From contig NZ_WPYP01000001.1 of assembly GCF_013030985.1 (NCBI RefSeq), positions 1,054,001 through 1,118,000 on the forward strand: a stretch of 64,000 bases of DNA, written 5' to 3'. This DNA comes from Ruegeria arenilitoris. Its GTDB lineage: Bacteria > Pseudomonadota > Alphaproteobacteria > Rhodobacterales > Rhodobacteraceae. This document shows positions 33,935-42,881 of the stretch, in pieces. The translations under genes and the position numbers were made by a program. The notes under the pieces were generated by a model that saw nothing but the letters and a program-made list of their open reading frames with translations, was not told where the DNA came from and did not search any database. Each line of letters opens with the position of its first letter. The stretch's first letter is position 1.

Positions 33935-34969
33935 TTAGCTATAGCGATACGGCCGTCCGGCCTTGAGCATTTCGGCGTTGTAGCGCTTGAAGATATCGAC
34001 AACCTTCGCCTTGGTTTCGGACTCGGCGGCGATTTCGTCCCAGAACTTGACCGCAGCTTCCTCGACCGTTGCCCATTCTTCGTCCGGGATGGTGGTCAGC
34101 TGCATCTTGGTGCCGTTGACGCGCAGGTTTGCCTCTCCACCCCAATACCACCACTGGCGATAATAGTGCGACTGATCACAGCAAACCTTGAACAGGGTCT
34201 GCAGGTCTTCGGGAAGTTCGTTCCAGCGGTCCATATTGGCAAAGAAGTGCCCCGCCCATGCGCCCGACACGTTGTTGGTCAGGAAGTAATTGGTCACGTC
34301 GGCCCACCCCACGGTGTAGTCTTCGGTGATGCCCGACCACGCGATACCGTCCAGCTCGCCGGTTTGCACGGCGACCTCGATGTCTTCCCATGGCAGAGTC
34401 ACGGGAACAACGCCGAACTGGGACAGGAACCGGCCCGCTGTCGGGAAGGTGAAGATGCGCTTGCCCTTCATGTCCGCCAGGCTGTTGATCGGGTCCTTGG
34501 TGGCGAAATGGCACGGATCCCATGCACCCGCACTGATGTGTTTCACGCCGACCTTCGAGTATTCCTCGTCCCAGATCTCGTTCAGGCCCCACTGGTTGAA
34601 CAGAACCGGCACGTCCAGCGAATAGCGCGAGGCAAACGGGAAATACCCTCCAAACACGGTGACTTCGGTGGGCGACGCCATCGAGTCATCGTCCGATTGC
34701 ACAGCGTCGATGGTGCCTTTCTGCATGGCACGGAACAGCTCACCCGTCGGAACCAGCTGGTCGGCATAGAACAGCTCGATCTGCATCCGGTCGCCGGCGA
34801 TCTGGTTGAACATCTTGATGGCCGGGTCAATCACGTGCTCGGCCAGAGCCGGGCCCGCATAGGTCTGCATCCGCCATGTAATCGTGCTCTGCGCCAGTGC
34901 GGGCGTGGCCAATGGTGCGGCGGCAACGCCCACCCCGGCGGTCTTCAGAAACTTACGTCTTGTCGTCAT
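33935..34969 (-). CDS. dctP: TRAP transporter substrate-binding protein
   Basis: A 344-residue periplasmic binding protein for a tripartite ATP-independent transporter. The N-terminus TTRRKFLKTAG is a twin-arginine signal, cleaved near PALAQ. The mature protein has the ITWRMQTYAGP opening strand, FYADQLVPTGELFRAMQKGTID and the GVVPVTLPWEDIEVAVQTGELDGIAWSG block typical of the family with an Arg-type carboxylate site. GAGAGGAAATTGAC ahead of 34969 fixes the start, not the upstream ATG at 35008. The ligand is probably an organic anion; its identity is unknown. Confidence 0.93.
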   Translation of the reverse strand: MTTRRKFLKTAGVGVAAAPLATPALAQSTITWRMQTYAGPALAEHVIDPAIKMFNQIAGDRMQIELFYADQLVPTGELFRAMQKGTIDAVQSDDDSMASPTEVTVFGGYFPFASRYSLDVPVLFNQWGLNEIWDEEYSKVGVKHISAGAWDPCHFATKDPINSLADMKGKRIFTFPTAGRFLSQFGVVPVTLPWEDIEVAVQTGELDGIAWSGITEDYTVGWADVTNYFLTNNVSGAWAGHFFANMDRWNELPEDLQTLFKVCCDQSHYYRQWWYWGGEANLRVNGTKMQLTTIPDEEWATVEEAAVKFWDEIAAESETKAKVVDIFKRYNAEMLKAGRPYRYS

Positions 34970-35020
34970 GTCAATTTCCTCTCCGTTGAAGTTTGCGTGC
35001 CCGTTCACGGGGCATTCTTG

Positions 35021-36340
35021 TTAATTTCCATAAACATAGCCGGGCAACCAAAGGGCTATTTCCGGGAATGTCATTATAATAATCAGGGCCAGCACCATCA
35101 CGCCGACAAACGGAATGATCGAGCGGTAAATGTCCTTCAACCCGATCTCGGGCGGTGCCATTGCGCGCATCAGGAACAGGTTATAGCCGAAGGGCGGTGT
35201 CATATAGGCGATCTGGGTGGTGATCGTATACAGAACCCCATACCAGATCAGGTCGAACCCAAGTGCACCCACCAAGGGCACGTATAGGGGCGCCACGATG
35301 ACCAGCATCGCCGTGTCGTCCAGAAACGTACCCATGACGATAAAGCTGAGCTGCATCAGGATCAGGATCATCCAGGGCGACAGGCCGAGTTGCTCGGTGA
35401 ACAGGTTCTCGATGGCTTTCACCGCGCCCAGCCCGTCGAACACGGCGCCAAAGCCCAGCGCGGCCAGAATGATCCACATGAACATGCAGGAAATCGCCAG
35501 CGTTTGCTTGGTGCAATCCTCGAAAATCTTCCACGTCATCCGGCGTTTGACGACCGACACGACCAACGCGGTCAGCGCCCCGATGGCCGAGCTTTCCACC
35601 AGCGAAGTCCAACCATTCACAAACGGTACCATCATGGCGGCAAAGATGATCAGCGGCAGGGCCCCTGCTCCCAGCAGCCGGATTTTCTCGGACCACGGAA
35701 CCTCATGCGCGTCTTCCATCGCCGGGCCGAGTTCAGGCTGAATACGGCAACGAATCCAGATGTAGAGGATGAAGAGACCCGCCATCAGCAATCCCGGCAG
35801 GATACCGGCCAGCCACAGTTGGCCAACGGGTTGCCGTGCGATCATGGCATAAAGCACCAGCACAACCGATGGCGGCACGAGAATGCCCAGACTCGACCCG
35901 GCCTGAATGACCCCGGTCACCATGGTCTTGTCATAGCCCCGCCGCAGCAGTTCCGGCAGCGCAATCGTCGCGCCGATGGCCATCCCGGCCACGCTGAGCC
36001 CGTTCATGGCCGAGACCAGCACCATCAACCCGATGGTGCCGATCGCCAGCCCACCGTTCACCGGCCCCATCCACACATGGAACATGCGATACAGGTCATC
36101 GGCCAGACGGCTTTCGCTGAGTACATAACCCATGAAGATGAACATCGGCAGCGTCAGTAGCGGGTACCACTTCATCAACTTCATCGCGGCCGAGAACGTG
36201 ATATCCTGCCCGCCCGTTCCCCACAGCGCCAACGCGGCGATGGTGGCAACCGCACCGATCGCGCCAAAGACGCGCTGGCCGGTGAACAGCATCAGCATCA
36301 TTAGCGCGAACATGAAGATGGCGATAAATTCCTGGCTCAT
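35021..36340 (-). CDS. dctM: TRAP transporter large permease
   Basis: A 439-residue inner-membrane protein with about 12 hydrophobic segments and the DctM repeats (LFTGQRVFGAIGAVA near the start, GSSLGILVPPSVVLVLYAMI near 150, GTFLDDTAMLVIVAPLYVPL near 355). It forms the Na+-driven transport channel. The ATG at 36340 overlaps the dctQ stop (ATGA), which argues against the longer frame to 36472. It ends about 50 bases before dctP. Confidence 0.93.
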   Translation of the reverse strand: MSQEFIAIFMFALMMLMLFTGQRVFGAIGAVATIAALALWGTGGQDITFSAAMKLMKWYPLLTLPMFIFMGYVLSESRLADDLYRMFHVWMGPVNGGLAIGTIGLMVLVSAMNGLSVAGMAIGATIALPELLRRGYDKTMVTGVIQAGSSLGILVPPSVVLVLYAMIARQPVGQLWLAGILPGLLMAGLFILYIWIRCRIQPELGPAMEDAHEVPWSEKIRLLGAGALPLIIFAAMMVPFVNGWTSLVESSAIGALTALVVSVVKRRMTWKIFEDCTKQTLAISCMFMWIILAALGFGAVFDGLGAVKAIENLFTEQLGLSPWMILILMQLSFIVMGTFLDDTAMLVIVAPLYVPLVGALGFDLIWYGVLYTITTQIAYMTPPFGYNLFLMRAMAPPEIGLKDIYRSIIPFVGVMVLALIIIMTFPEIALWLPGYVYGN

Positions 36341-36921
36341 GCCCGGCTCACCCCGATTTCCTGCCCGTTGATCCGGGCTATGTCTTTGAAGAATTCCGAT
36401 ATTGCCTGCAGCAGCATCAGGAAGAAGCCGAACACCATGATGGCCTTGATCGGCCAGATATAGGGCCGCCACGCGGTCGAAGACCGCTCCAGCCGCCCGA
36501 TCTCTTCACTGCCGGTAACAAGACCGGCGAAGTACGAGACCGGCTCATCCCCCCAATAGCCAAGGCTGTAGGCCGTCGATCCCAGCCCGCCATAGAACAG
36601 CACGCCCAGATACAGGATCAACAGCAGAACCGTGAACGCATCGAACCACGCTTTCTTCTTGTGGCTCCAGTTGTGGTAAAACAGGTCCATCCGCACGTTC
36701 GAGCCCAGCTGGATCGAATACGGACCGCCAACGATGTAATAGGTCACCATCGCAAACTGCGCCATTTCCAGCGTCCAGAGCGACGGCAGGAAGAACGTTT
36801 TCGAGATCGAGGACCACAGCAAGATCCCCATCATCACGAACAGGCCCCACATCATCACCCGACCGATCCGATAGTTGATCGCATCGACGACCCGTACATA
36901 TGTCGCCATCACCTTGATCAC
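36337..36921 (-). CDS. dctQ: TRAP transporter small permease
   Basis: About 194 residues with four hydrophobic segments (RVMMWGLFVMMGILLWSSI, EMAQFAMVTYYIVGGPYSIQ, AFTVLLLILYLGVLFYGGLG, IMVFGFFLMLLQAISEFF), the DctQ layout. The start is taken as the GTG at 36921, whose GTGA overlaps the stop of the amidohydrolase gene, with GGGGG a few bases ahead; an ATG at 36909 is an alternative. It pairs with dctM and dctP. Confidence 0.88.
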   Translation of the reverse strand: MIKVMATYVRVVDAINYRIGRVMMWGLFVMMGILLWSSISKTFFLPSLWTLEMAQFAMVTYYIVGGPYSIQLGSNVRMDLFYHNWSHKKKAWFDAFTVLLLILYLGVLFYGGLGSTAYSLGYWGDEPVSYFAGLVTGSEEIGRLERSSTAWRPYIWPIKAIMVFGFFLMLLQAISEFFKDIARINGQEIGVSRA

Positions 36922-37730
36922 GCGGCACCCCCTTCCCCGAACCCGGAAAGCGTGTGGTCGATCCACGGCACCAGATACTCGGCCATGGCCTGCTGTTCAT
37001 CAGGCGTACGGATCAGATCGTTGCGAACCTCAATCATGACGTTCAGCAATCCGTTCGGATAAGCCTGCGCATCCAACGTATGCGCCACCCCGTCTGCAGC
37101 GGAATACGGCTCGTTCAGACGGGTCACAAAGGATGGCTGCGCGGGCACTACCCCCATCATCGCCACAGCAAACCTGTCATCGCGACCATGTAGAATACCC
37201 AGCTCAACCGAGCGCTGGCGGCCATGAAAAACCGGGGTGAAACTGTGCACAGTCACCATCAACTGCAACGACGGGCGGTGCTGAGCGATCTGACCTGAGA
37301 CAGCCCGCGTGAAGGGTGCATAGATGTTCTCAACGCGGCTTTGACGCTCCTCCGGCGTCATCAGGGCATTGGCTGGAATGTCGTACTGTTCGCTTTTGAG
37401 CGGCATAGCCCCCGGAGCCTCGGGTGGGCGATTGCAGTCATAGACCAGTCGGGAGACCCCCCCATGGACCAGCGGCGCAGAGATCAATCCGGCCATTTGC
37501 TGCGCAACGCCCAGCGCGCCCGGGTCCCATGCGATATGGCTTTCCCGCGCTTCGGCCGTCAGACCCATATCGCCCAGAAAAGCCGGAATGCGGCACGAGG
37601 CATGTTCGCACACCAGCAGCACCTTAGGTCTGCCGTCCGCCCTATCCGTATGAACAACCGTTCCGAAGTCCAATGTACCGCCCTGCGATTCCGTGAGTGT
37701 GGATTGTGGAAAAATTTCCACACGATCCAT
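36918..37730 (-). CDS. N-formylglutamate amidohydrolase-family enzyme
   Basis: 270 residues of the HutG-type N-formylglutamate amidohydrolase family: VLLVCEHASCRIP (zinc/substrate region), ESHIAWDPGALGVA, SRLVYDCNRPPEAPGAMP and a VTVHSFTPVFHGRQR block, then VMIEVRNDLI. True HutG hydrolyses N-formyl-L-glutamate in histidine breakdown, but no hut genes are near. It is the first gene of the TRAP operon, suggesting that the imported compound is an N-acyl or N-formyl amino acid. The ATG at 37730 has a poor ribosome site, and an operator-like palindrome lies inside its first codons, so the start is uncertain. Confidence 0.85.
   Translation of the reverse strand: MDRVEIFPQSTLTESQGGTLDFGTVVHTDRADGRPKVLLVCEHASCRIPAFLGDMGLTAEARESHIAWDPGALGVAQQMAGLISAPLVHGGVSRLVYDCNRPPEAPGAMPLKSEQYDIPANALMTPEERQSRVENIYAPFTRAVSGQIAQHRPSLQLMVTVHSFTPVFHGRQRSVELGILHGRDDRFAVAMMGVVPAQPSFVTRLNEPYSAADGVAHTLDAQAYPNGLLNVMIEVRNDLIRTPDEQQAMAEYLVPWIDHTLSGFGEGGAA
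37705..37722. promoter_or_regulatory. Operator candidate for the divergent RpiR regulator, site 1
   Basis: Perfect 8-bp arms TGTGGAAA and TTTCCACA with an AA centre. It lies between the divergent TRAP operon and the RpiR gene, covering codons 3-9 of the amidohydrolase. AT-centred dyads like this are usual for RpiR-type regulators. Confidence 0.5.
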
Positions 37731-37773
37731 TCACCTGTCAATAATTTTCCTGTAAAGAATCCATCAGAGCAAG

Positions 37774-37796
37774 TTGTGGTGAAAAATTTTGCACAA
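37774..37796. promoter_or_regulatory. Operator candidate, site 2
   Basis: TTGTGG-TGAAAAATTTT-GCACAA is a looser dyad of the same type as site 1 (TGTG...AAAA/TTTT...CACA), centred about 71 bases from it, close to seven helical turns. It sits 30 bases before the RpiR start. Confidence 0.4.
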
Positions 37797-37826
37797 TTTG
37801 CATAACTGATGCAGGAGGACCCATAG

Positions 37827-38696
37827 GTGCGGGTAACGGACAGGCTGCTGGCCCATCGGGACAAGATGACCCCGTCTGAACGGCAACTGATCAGCGTCCT
37901 GCTGGACGACTACCCCATGGCGGGCCTTGGCAGCATTACCGAGCTGGCCAGCGCGGCATCGGTCTCGACCACAACGGTCGCGCGGATGCTGCAAAAGACC
38001 GGGTTTGGCGGCTATCCACAGTTCCAAGCGGCCTTGCGGGGTGAGGTCAAAGAGATGATCTCGGGACCTGCTGCCAAGCGCGACGTCTGGCAGAACGACC
38101 TGCCGGAAGAGCATATCCTGAACCGTTATTCCCAGCAGGCGCTGGCCAACCAGAAACGCACCATTGATGAGGTCGACCCCGAGGAGTTCGACAGTTTCTG
38201 CAACCTGCTCTGCGATCCCAACCGGCGCATTTTCATCACCGGAGGGCGTATCACCGGCGCGCTGGCGCAGTATCTCTATCTGCACCTGCAGATGATCCGC
38301 CCAGATGTGCGGATGCTGCCCTTTGCGGCCTCATGGACCCACGATCTGCTGGATGTGCGCAAGGATGACGTACTGATTGCGCTGGATGTGCGGCGCTATG
38401 AGAACTCGACCATGTTGATCGGGCAGCTCTGTCAGGAGCGCGAGGCCGAGATCGTGCTGTTCACCGACCAGTGGCGCTCGCCCATTCACCGGCTGGCCAA
38501 ACACACATTTGCGGCCCGTATCGCGGTGCCGTCCGCGTGGGATTCGATGGCGTCGATTATGGTGCTGATGGAATGCGTCATCGCCGAGGTGCAAGAACGG
38601 TTGTGGGATTCTGTCAAGGAGCGCACCGCTGAACTGGAACAGGCCTTTGACCGCACCAAGCTGTTCCGGAAATTCGGCCAAAGCTCTGGCTCTTAA
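37827..38696 (+). CDS. MurR/RpiR-family transcriptional regulator
   Basis: 289 residues: an N-terminal HTH_6 domain (MTPSERQLISVLLDDYP, then SITELASAASVSTTTVARML) and a C-terminal SIS sugar-phosphate-type domain (RRIFITGGRITGALAQYLYLHL, VLIALDVRRYENSTM, EIVLFTDQW). The GTG at 37827 follows AGGAGG at 37812-37817. It is divergent from the TRAP/amidohydrolase operon and most likely controls it through the paired dyads between them. The effector is unknown; SIS domains often bind phosphorylated sugars, though not always. Confidence 0.92.
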   Translation: MRVTDRLLAHRDKMTPSERQLISVLLDDYPMAGLGSITELASAASVSTTTVARMLQKTGFGGYPQFQAALRGEVKEMISGPAAKRDVWQNDLPEEHILNRYSQQALANQKRTIDEVDPEEFDSFCNLLCDPNRRIFITGGRITGALAQYLYLHLQMIRPDVRMLPFAASWTHDLLDVRKDDVLIALDVRRYENSTMLIGQLCQEREAEIVLFTDQWRSPIHRLAKHTFAARIAVPSAWDSMASIMVLMECVIAEVQERLWDSVKERTAELEQAFDRTKLFRKFGQSSGS

Positions 38697-38753
38697 CTAC
38701 AACTGCCCGTGAGGAGTGTTGCCAGCACGCTGGCAGGTGGTCACTTTGGTGTC

Positions 38754-39632
38754 ATGACATTTGTGACCGAAAACCAGTTACCGCTGCTGATCCTGTTTTT
38801 TTTGATCGGGTCCATTGGCACCGCCTTTCTGTTTCGCAAACCGGCGGGGCACCGGGCATGGAAGCTGGCGGATCTTGTCTGGGTCGTTCTGGGTGGTATC
38901 GGTGCTCTGGTGGCCGTTCTGGCGGGGCTATATACGTCGGACAGTTCGCGGCTGGATCGGCAGATCGACGTGGCCTATGCGGCATCACTGGCCTTTGATC
39001 GCGACGCGGCGCGGTTTCGTCTGCGGTTCTGTGATCCGGCCTATGACCCCGACACCGCCGTATTGTGCGATAGGGTCGAGTTCCTGTCCGCCTCAACCGC
39101 CAGCAATGCCGACCTGCCCCTGTTCATCGCCGTGACCAATGAAGTCGCCCCGCTGCAAGGGCTGCATTTCCTGTTCGGGCGACAGGAAAAAGACGAGATG
39201 GACCAGATGGCCGCCAAGGCCGACGCTTTCAATATCGACCAGTTTCTGGTCTTCACTACGCTGGACGACAAAACTCAGGCCGCCATCGACAACATGCGTC
39301 GCAAAGTACCTGCGATCGCCGGAGATTATCTGATCCTGGCGCAAAGCTATGATGATCTGGTCGAACAGGTTGGTAAGCTGAAGGACGAATGGGAATACCT
39401 GCAGGCCAACGCCCATATTCTGGTGCTGCAGATCATTGCCCTGTGTCTGGTCAGCTTTGCCGCGCCGTTCCGTCTGGGTAAATCCGTGGTCGAGCTGCGC
39501 ACAGCCCTCAGCGCCGATACGCCTGCACCAACTGCTCCGGATCGGCCCCAAGAAAGTACCGGGTCAGAGTCCACAGATTCCGAGCCCCCCGACGCAACCA
39601 CCCCGTCCGCGCATAGCGGTCCGCACTCGTAA
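38754..39632 (+). CDS. Membrane protein of unknown function
   Basis: About 292 residues. Two hydrophobic segments near the N-terminus (LPLLILFFLIGSIGTAFLF and VWVVLGGIGALVAVLAGLY), a soluble middle of about 150 residues, and one more near residue 235 (HILVLQIIALCLVSFAA). The last 40 residues are a Pro/Ser/Thr/Asp-rich tail that is simply the antisense of the convergent glycosyltransferase gene, overlapping it by 125 bp. The frame is open from a GTG at 38709; the ATG at 38754 is chosen because the first membrane helix follows directly. Not recognised. Confidence 0.6.
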   Translation: MTFVTENQLPLLILFFLIGSIGTAFLFRKPAGHRAWKLADLVWVVLGGIGALVAVLAGLYTSDSSRLDRQIDVAYAASLAFDRDAARFRLRFCDPAYDPDTAVLCDRVEFLSASTASNADLPLFIAVTNEVAPLQGLHFLFGRQEKDEMDQMAAKADAFNIDQFLVFTTLDDKTQAAIDNMRRKVPAIAGDYLILAQSYDDLVEQVGKLKDEWEYLQANAHILVLQIIALCLVSFAAPFRLGKSVVELRTALSADTPAPTAPDRPQESTGSESTDSEPPDATTPSAHSGPHS

Positions 39633-40182
39633 CCGCGCGCGTTTTCAACAGGGTGATGCCGGGCAAGGCACGTACCAGCGCCACGTCCTCCATCAGCGGC
39701 TGATCCTGGTAACCTCCGACATCCTCATACAAAGAACGCGGCACCAGCAGGCCCTGATCCCCGTAAGGCAGACCAAACACCCGGCTGCGCAGATTGGCCC
39801 ATCCCGCGACCCAAGTTGGCCCGAACCCTTTTGCCCCAAAGGCCAAACGAAAAGCCGCCGGCTTCCCAGTGGCGAGGTGTTCCCCCACCTCTTTGCTCCA
39901 GCCGTCCTGCAATACGGTATCGGCGTGCAGGATCAGCAACCACTCACCTTTGGCCTCGGCACAGCCCCGCCGCAACTGCCCCCCTCGAGAAGGCGCGCCG
40001 GTGACGATCTCGGCCCCCGCCTCATCCGCGATTTCAAGCGTCAGATCGGTCGATCCGCCATCGGTGACGATCAACTCGCGGATCAACCCCGTGTGCAGTC
40101 CCTCCATCAGCGCTGGCAGGGAGTCCGACAGGGCCTCGCCCGCGTTCAGGGTCGGGATGACGATGCTGATCGGTGCTGGCAA
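39508..40182 (-). CDS. Family 2 glycosyltransferase, TIGR04283-like
   Basis: 224 residues with a GT-A fold: ISIVIPTLNAGEAL at the N-terminus, IVTDGGSTDLTLEIA, the GAPSRGGQLRRGCAEAKGEWLLILHADT block containing the DxD-like HAD, and QPLMEDVALVRAL near residue 165. This matches the short glycosyltransferases annotated as TIGR04283, some of which are linked to arsenosugars. The only start is a TTG at 40182 with AGAGGG upstream. The conserved tail (TRYFLGADPEQLVQAYRR) shows that the overlap with the convergent gene is genuine coding on this strand. Confidence 0.85.
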   Translation of the reverse strand: MPAPISIVIPTLNAGEALSDSLPALMEGLHTGLIRELIVTDGGSTDLTLEIADEAGAEIVTGAPSRGGQLRRGCAEAKGEWLLILHADTVLQDGWSKEVGEHLATGKPAAFRLAFGAKGFGPTWVAGWANLRSRVFGLPYGDQGLLVPRSLYEDVGGYQDQPLMEDVALVRALPGITLLKTRAVTSADRYARTGWLRRGARNLWTLTRYFLGADPEQLVQAYRR

Positions 40183-40254
40183 GGCGGATACCCTCTGGTC
40201 ATGGCGACGGGAACTCCTATATCACGGGACCGAGGGAAATGACGAGGACCACCC

Positions 40255-40992
40255 ATGCCCAATCGCCGTATTCTGCGCCTTAGTGGTTCGGACACTGACA
40301 GCTTTCTTCAGGGGCTGGTGACCAATGATATTGCCGGGCTGGACAACGGGTTGGTCTATGCGGCCTTGCTGACCCCTCAGGGCAAGTATCTGGCGGATTT
40401 CTTTCTGAAACGCGACGGTGACTCGATCCTGCTGGATGTCGCCGACGAGATCGCCGACGGCTTCGTCAAACGGCTGAGCATGTACAAACTGCGCGCCGAT
40501 GTTGCGATCGAGGACAGCGGCCTGAACCTGCAGCGCGGCACGGGCCCTGCGCCCGATGGCGCCCTGCCCGACCCGCGCCACACGGATATGGGCTGGCGGG
40601 CCTATACTCCCGAAGGCGAAACCGACGACGGCACCGATTGGGACGCCATCCGCGTGCAGCACTGCATCCCGGAAACCGGCATCGAGCTGACGCCCGACAG
40701 CTATATCCTTGAATCTGGCTTCGAGGCCCTGAATGGCGTCGATTTCAAAAAAGGCTGCTATGTCGGGCAGGAAGTCACCGCACGGATGAAGCACAAGACC
40801 GAATTGCGCAAAGGGCTGCGCAGCGTCAGCGTTGAAGGCTCTGCCCCGGTCGGAACCGAGATCCTTTCTGGCGGCAAACCGGCGGGCACATTGTTCACCC
40901 AGTCGAATGGCCAGGGGATCGCCTATCTGCGCCTTGACCGCGCGACCGGCGAAATGCAGGCCGATGGGGCAACGGTCATTCTAACAACGTAA
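40255..40992 (+). CDS. ygfZ: Folate-binding Fe-S cluster maturation protein
   Basis: A 245-residue YgfZ/GcvT-domain protein that helps repair or assemble certain Fe-S proteins with tetrahydrofolate. The diagnostic motif KGCYVGQE lies at residues 166-173, with the catalytic-type Cys168. The N-terminal LSGSDTDSFLQGLVTNDI and LTPQGKYLADFF blocks are also typical. It starts 72 bases from the divergent glycosyltransferase gene. Confidence 0.92.
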   Translation: MPNRRILRLSGSDTDSFLQGLVTNDIAGLDNGLVYAALLTPQGKYLADFFLKRDGDSILLDVADEIADGFVKRLSMYKLRADVAIEDSGLNLQRGTGPAPDGALPDPRHTDMGWRAYTPEGETDDGTDWDAIRVQHCIPETGIELTPDSYILESGFEALNGVDFKKGCYVGQEVTARMKHKTELRKGLRSVSVEGSAPVGTEILSGGKPAGTLFTQSNGQGIAYLRLDRATGEMQADGATVILTT

Positions 40993-41098
40993 CATGTTGC
41001 TATTCCAGCACGGCTGAGGTGCCAAGCAGCGCCGCACCGTTTGTACAAGCCCCATGGCGCTGCCACACTGGCGCCAGTTCAAAGACCCGGATGCGTCT

Positions 41099-42043
41099 AT
41101 GTTTAAGCTGTACAGAGCGATCTGGCGCGCCAGCGCCGGTCGGCAGATTATCCTTATTATCCTGTCCATCGCCATCGCGGGTCTGGCGGCGGTCCCGCTA
41201 GAGTTTCAGCGCGATATCATCAACCACCTCACCTCTGATGACATCAGCACGGAACGGCTGATCTATCTGGGCACAGGCATGATGTCAGTCATCCTGCTGA
41301 GCCTCGCCCTGAAATGGTTGCTGGGCTTTCGCGCGGGCACGCTGGGCGAGGACATGATCCGCATGATCCGCCAGCGGCTGCTGGTCCGTGCGTCGGACTT
41401 GCATGAAACTGGGGAATCCGTCCGCAAGGGCACAATGACCACCGCCATCTCGGCCGAGGCCGAAGAACTGGGCAAGTTCGCCGGGGGCGCGTTCTCGGAC
41501 CCTGTGGTGCAGATCGGCACGCTGATCAGCGTGATAGGCTATATCTCGTCAACCCAACCCGGGTTAGGCATGATCGCCCTATCTATGATCGTTCCGCAGA
41601 TCGTCATCGTGCTGATCTCACAACGCAAGGTGAACATCTTCGTGGCCGAGCGTGTTCGCATTCTGCGCAGCGCCACCGACAAGCTGACGATCGAAGATAT
41701 CAACGATGTGGCACGCGATGTTGACGCCCAGTTCGACGATATCTTTGAAACCCGGCGTCACATGTTCCTGTGGAAACTGTCAGCGAAATTCCTGCTGAGC
41801 GTCATCAACGGCGCGGGTACGGTCGGCGTTCTGATGCTGGGTGGCTATCTGGTTCTGAACGGAAAAACAGATGTCGGCACTGTGGTTGCGGCCACCAGCG
41901 GCCTCAGCCGCATTCAGGGCCCAACCGCCTTTCTGATCGCCTTTTACCGGCAAGTCAGCGCCAACCGTATCAAATACGAGTTGATGCTGGAACTCTTCGG
42001 TCCCCACCCGGAACGCTATCGGAATCTGAAGATCCGGCATTAA
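41099..42043 (+). CDS. ABC exporter membrane domain without ATPase domain
   Basis: About 314 residues forming the membrane half of a type IV ABC exporter: six hydrophobic segments and the coupling-helix segments DMIRMIRQRLLVRA and LTIEDINDVARDV. The protein stops after the membrane domain, at FGPHPERYRNLKIRH; no Walker A, signature or Walker B motif follows, and a terminator begins at once. The ATG at 41099 (MFKLYRAIW) is the probable start, although the frame opens at 41054. It could partner a separate ATPase or act as a non-transport protein. Confidence 0.78.
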   Translation: MFKLYRAIWRASAGRQIILIILSIAIAGLAAVPLEFQRDIINHLTSDDISTERLIYLGTGMMSVILLSLALKWLLGFRAGTLGEDMIRMIRQRLLVRASDLHETGESVRKGTMTTAISAEAEELGKFAGGAFSDPVVQIGTLISVIGYISSTQPGLGMIALSMIVPQIVIVLISQRKVNIFVAERVRILRSATDKLTIEDINDVARDVDAQFDDIFETRRHMFLWKLSAKFLLSVINGAGTVGVLMLGGYLVLNGKTDVGTVVAATSGLSRIQGPTAFLIAFYRQVSANRIKYELMLELFGPHPERYRNLKIRH

Positions 42044-42078
42044 AAAAGACCGCGCGGCGGGTGCCTGCGCGGTCTTTT
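42044..42078. terminator. Bidirectional terminator between the ABC gene and efp
   Basis: 12-bp stem AAAAGACCGCGC / GCGCGGTCTTTT around an 11-base loop. A T run on one side and an A run on the other let it serve both convergent genes. Confidence 0.85.
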
Positions 42079-42099
42079 CTGTCTCGAGCAGACGCTGAG

Positions 42100-42663
42100 T
42101 TACGCGCGCTCGGAGTATTCCATGGTCTCGGTGTTCACCACGATCATCTCATCCTGGCCGATGAACGGCGGCACCATGACCTTAACGCCGTTGTCCAGAA
42201 TAGCCGGCTTGAACGAGTTCGCAGCGGTCTGGCCTTTGACGACCGGCTCGGTCTCGACGATCTTGCAGGTTACTTTTTGCGGCAGCGTGGCGTTCAGCGC
42301 CTCGGATTCATAGAATTCGACGACGATGGTCATGCCGTCCTGCAGAAACGGGCGGCGTTCGCCCAGCAGTGCAGCGGGCAGTTCGATCTGTTCGTAGGTC
42401 TCGGAATCCATGAACACCAGCATGCCGTCGGATTCGTAAAGGAACTGCTGATCCTTCTGCTCAAGGCGCACGCGTTCTACCTTGTCCGCCGAGCGGAAGC
42501 GCTCGTTCAGCTTCGAGCCATTGCGCAGATTGCGCAGTTCGACCTGCGCGAAAGCGCCGCCTTTACCGGGCTTTACGTGGTCAACTTTAACTGCGGCCCA
42601 CAGCCCGTCGTTATGCTCAAGCACATTGCCGGGGCGAATTTCGTTCCCATTTATCTTGGGCAT
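42100..42663 (-). CDS. efp: Elongation factor P
   Basis: EF-P rescues ribosomes stalled at proline runs. The 187-residue protein has the KOW-like N-terminal domain with the tip loop [10 protein letters not shown], whose Lys34 is the site that is beta-lysylated in EpmA-containing bacteria, then two OB domains and the C-terminal [25 protein letters not shown] block. Length is normal. The ATG at 42663 follows AAGGATT. epmA and epmB are not in the window. Confidence 0.97.
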   Translation of the reverse strand: MPKINGNEIRPGNVLEHNDGLWAAVKVDHVKPGKGGAFAQVELRNLRNGSKLNERFRSADKVERVRLEQKDQQFLYESDGMLVFMDSETYEQIELPAALLGERRPFLQDGMTIVVEFYESEALNATLPQKVTCKIVETEPVVKGQTAANSFKPAILDNGVKVMVPPFIGQDEMIVVNTETMEYSERA

Positions 42664-42881
42664 TACATAAATCCTTCACAAACGGTTGATGCGTCAGTTC
42701 CCGTCCCTATATCTGGCAGGACAACACCTGACAAGACAACGAGACCTTGTGCTGCACTTGCAGCGAGCCATGCACATGACGCAACGCAACTATGCATTTT
42801 AGCTGTATCCGAATCACGTTGAATAGGTCATAAGGACCGTCACGCCGAAAATGCAAGAGCAAGAACAACAAGGAAGACGAG

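Noticed and set aside
41770..42822. 350-residue forward frame across the ABC gene end and efp
   Set aside because: It crosses a strong bidirectional terminator and is a different frame of one gene and the antisense of another.
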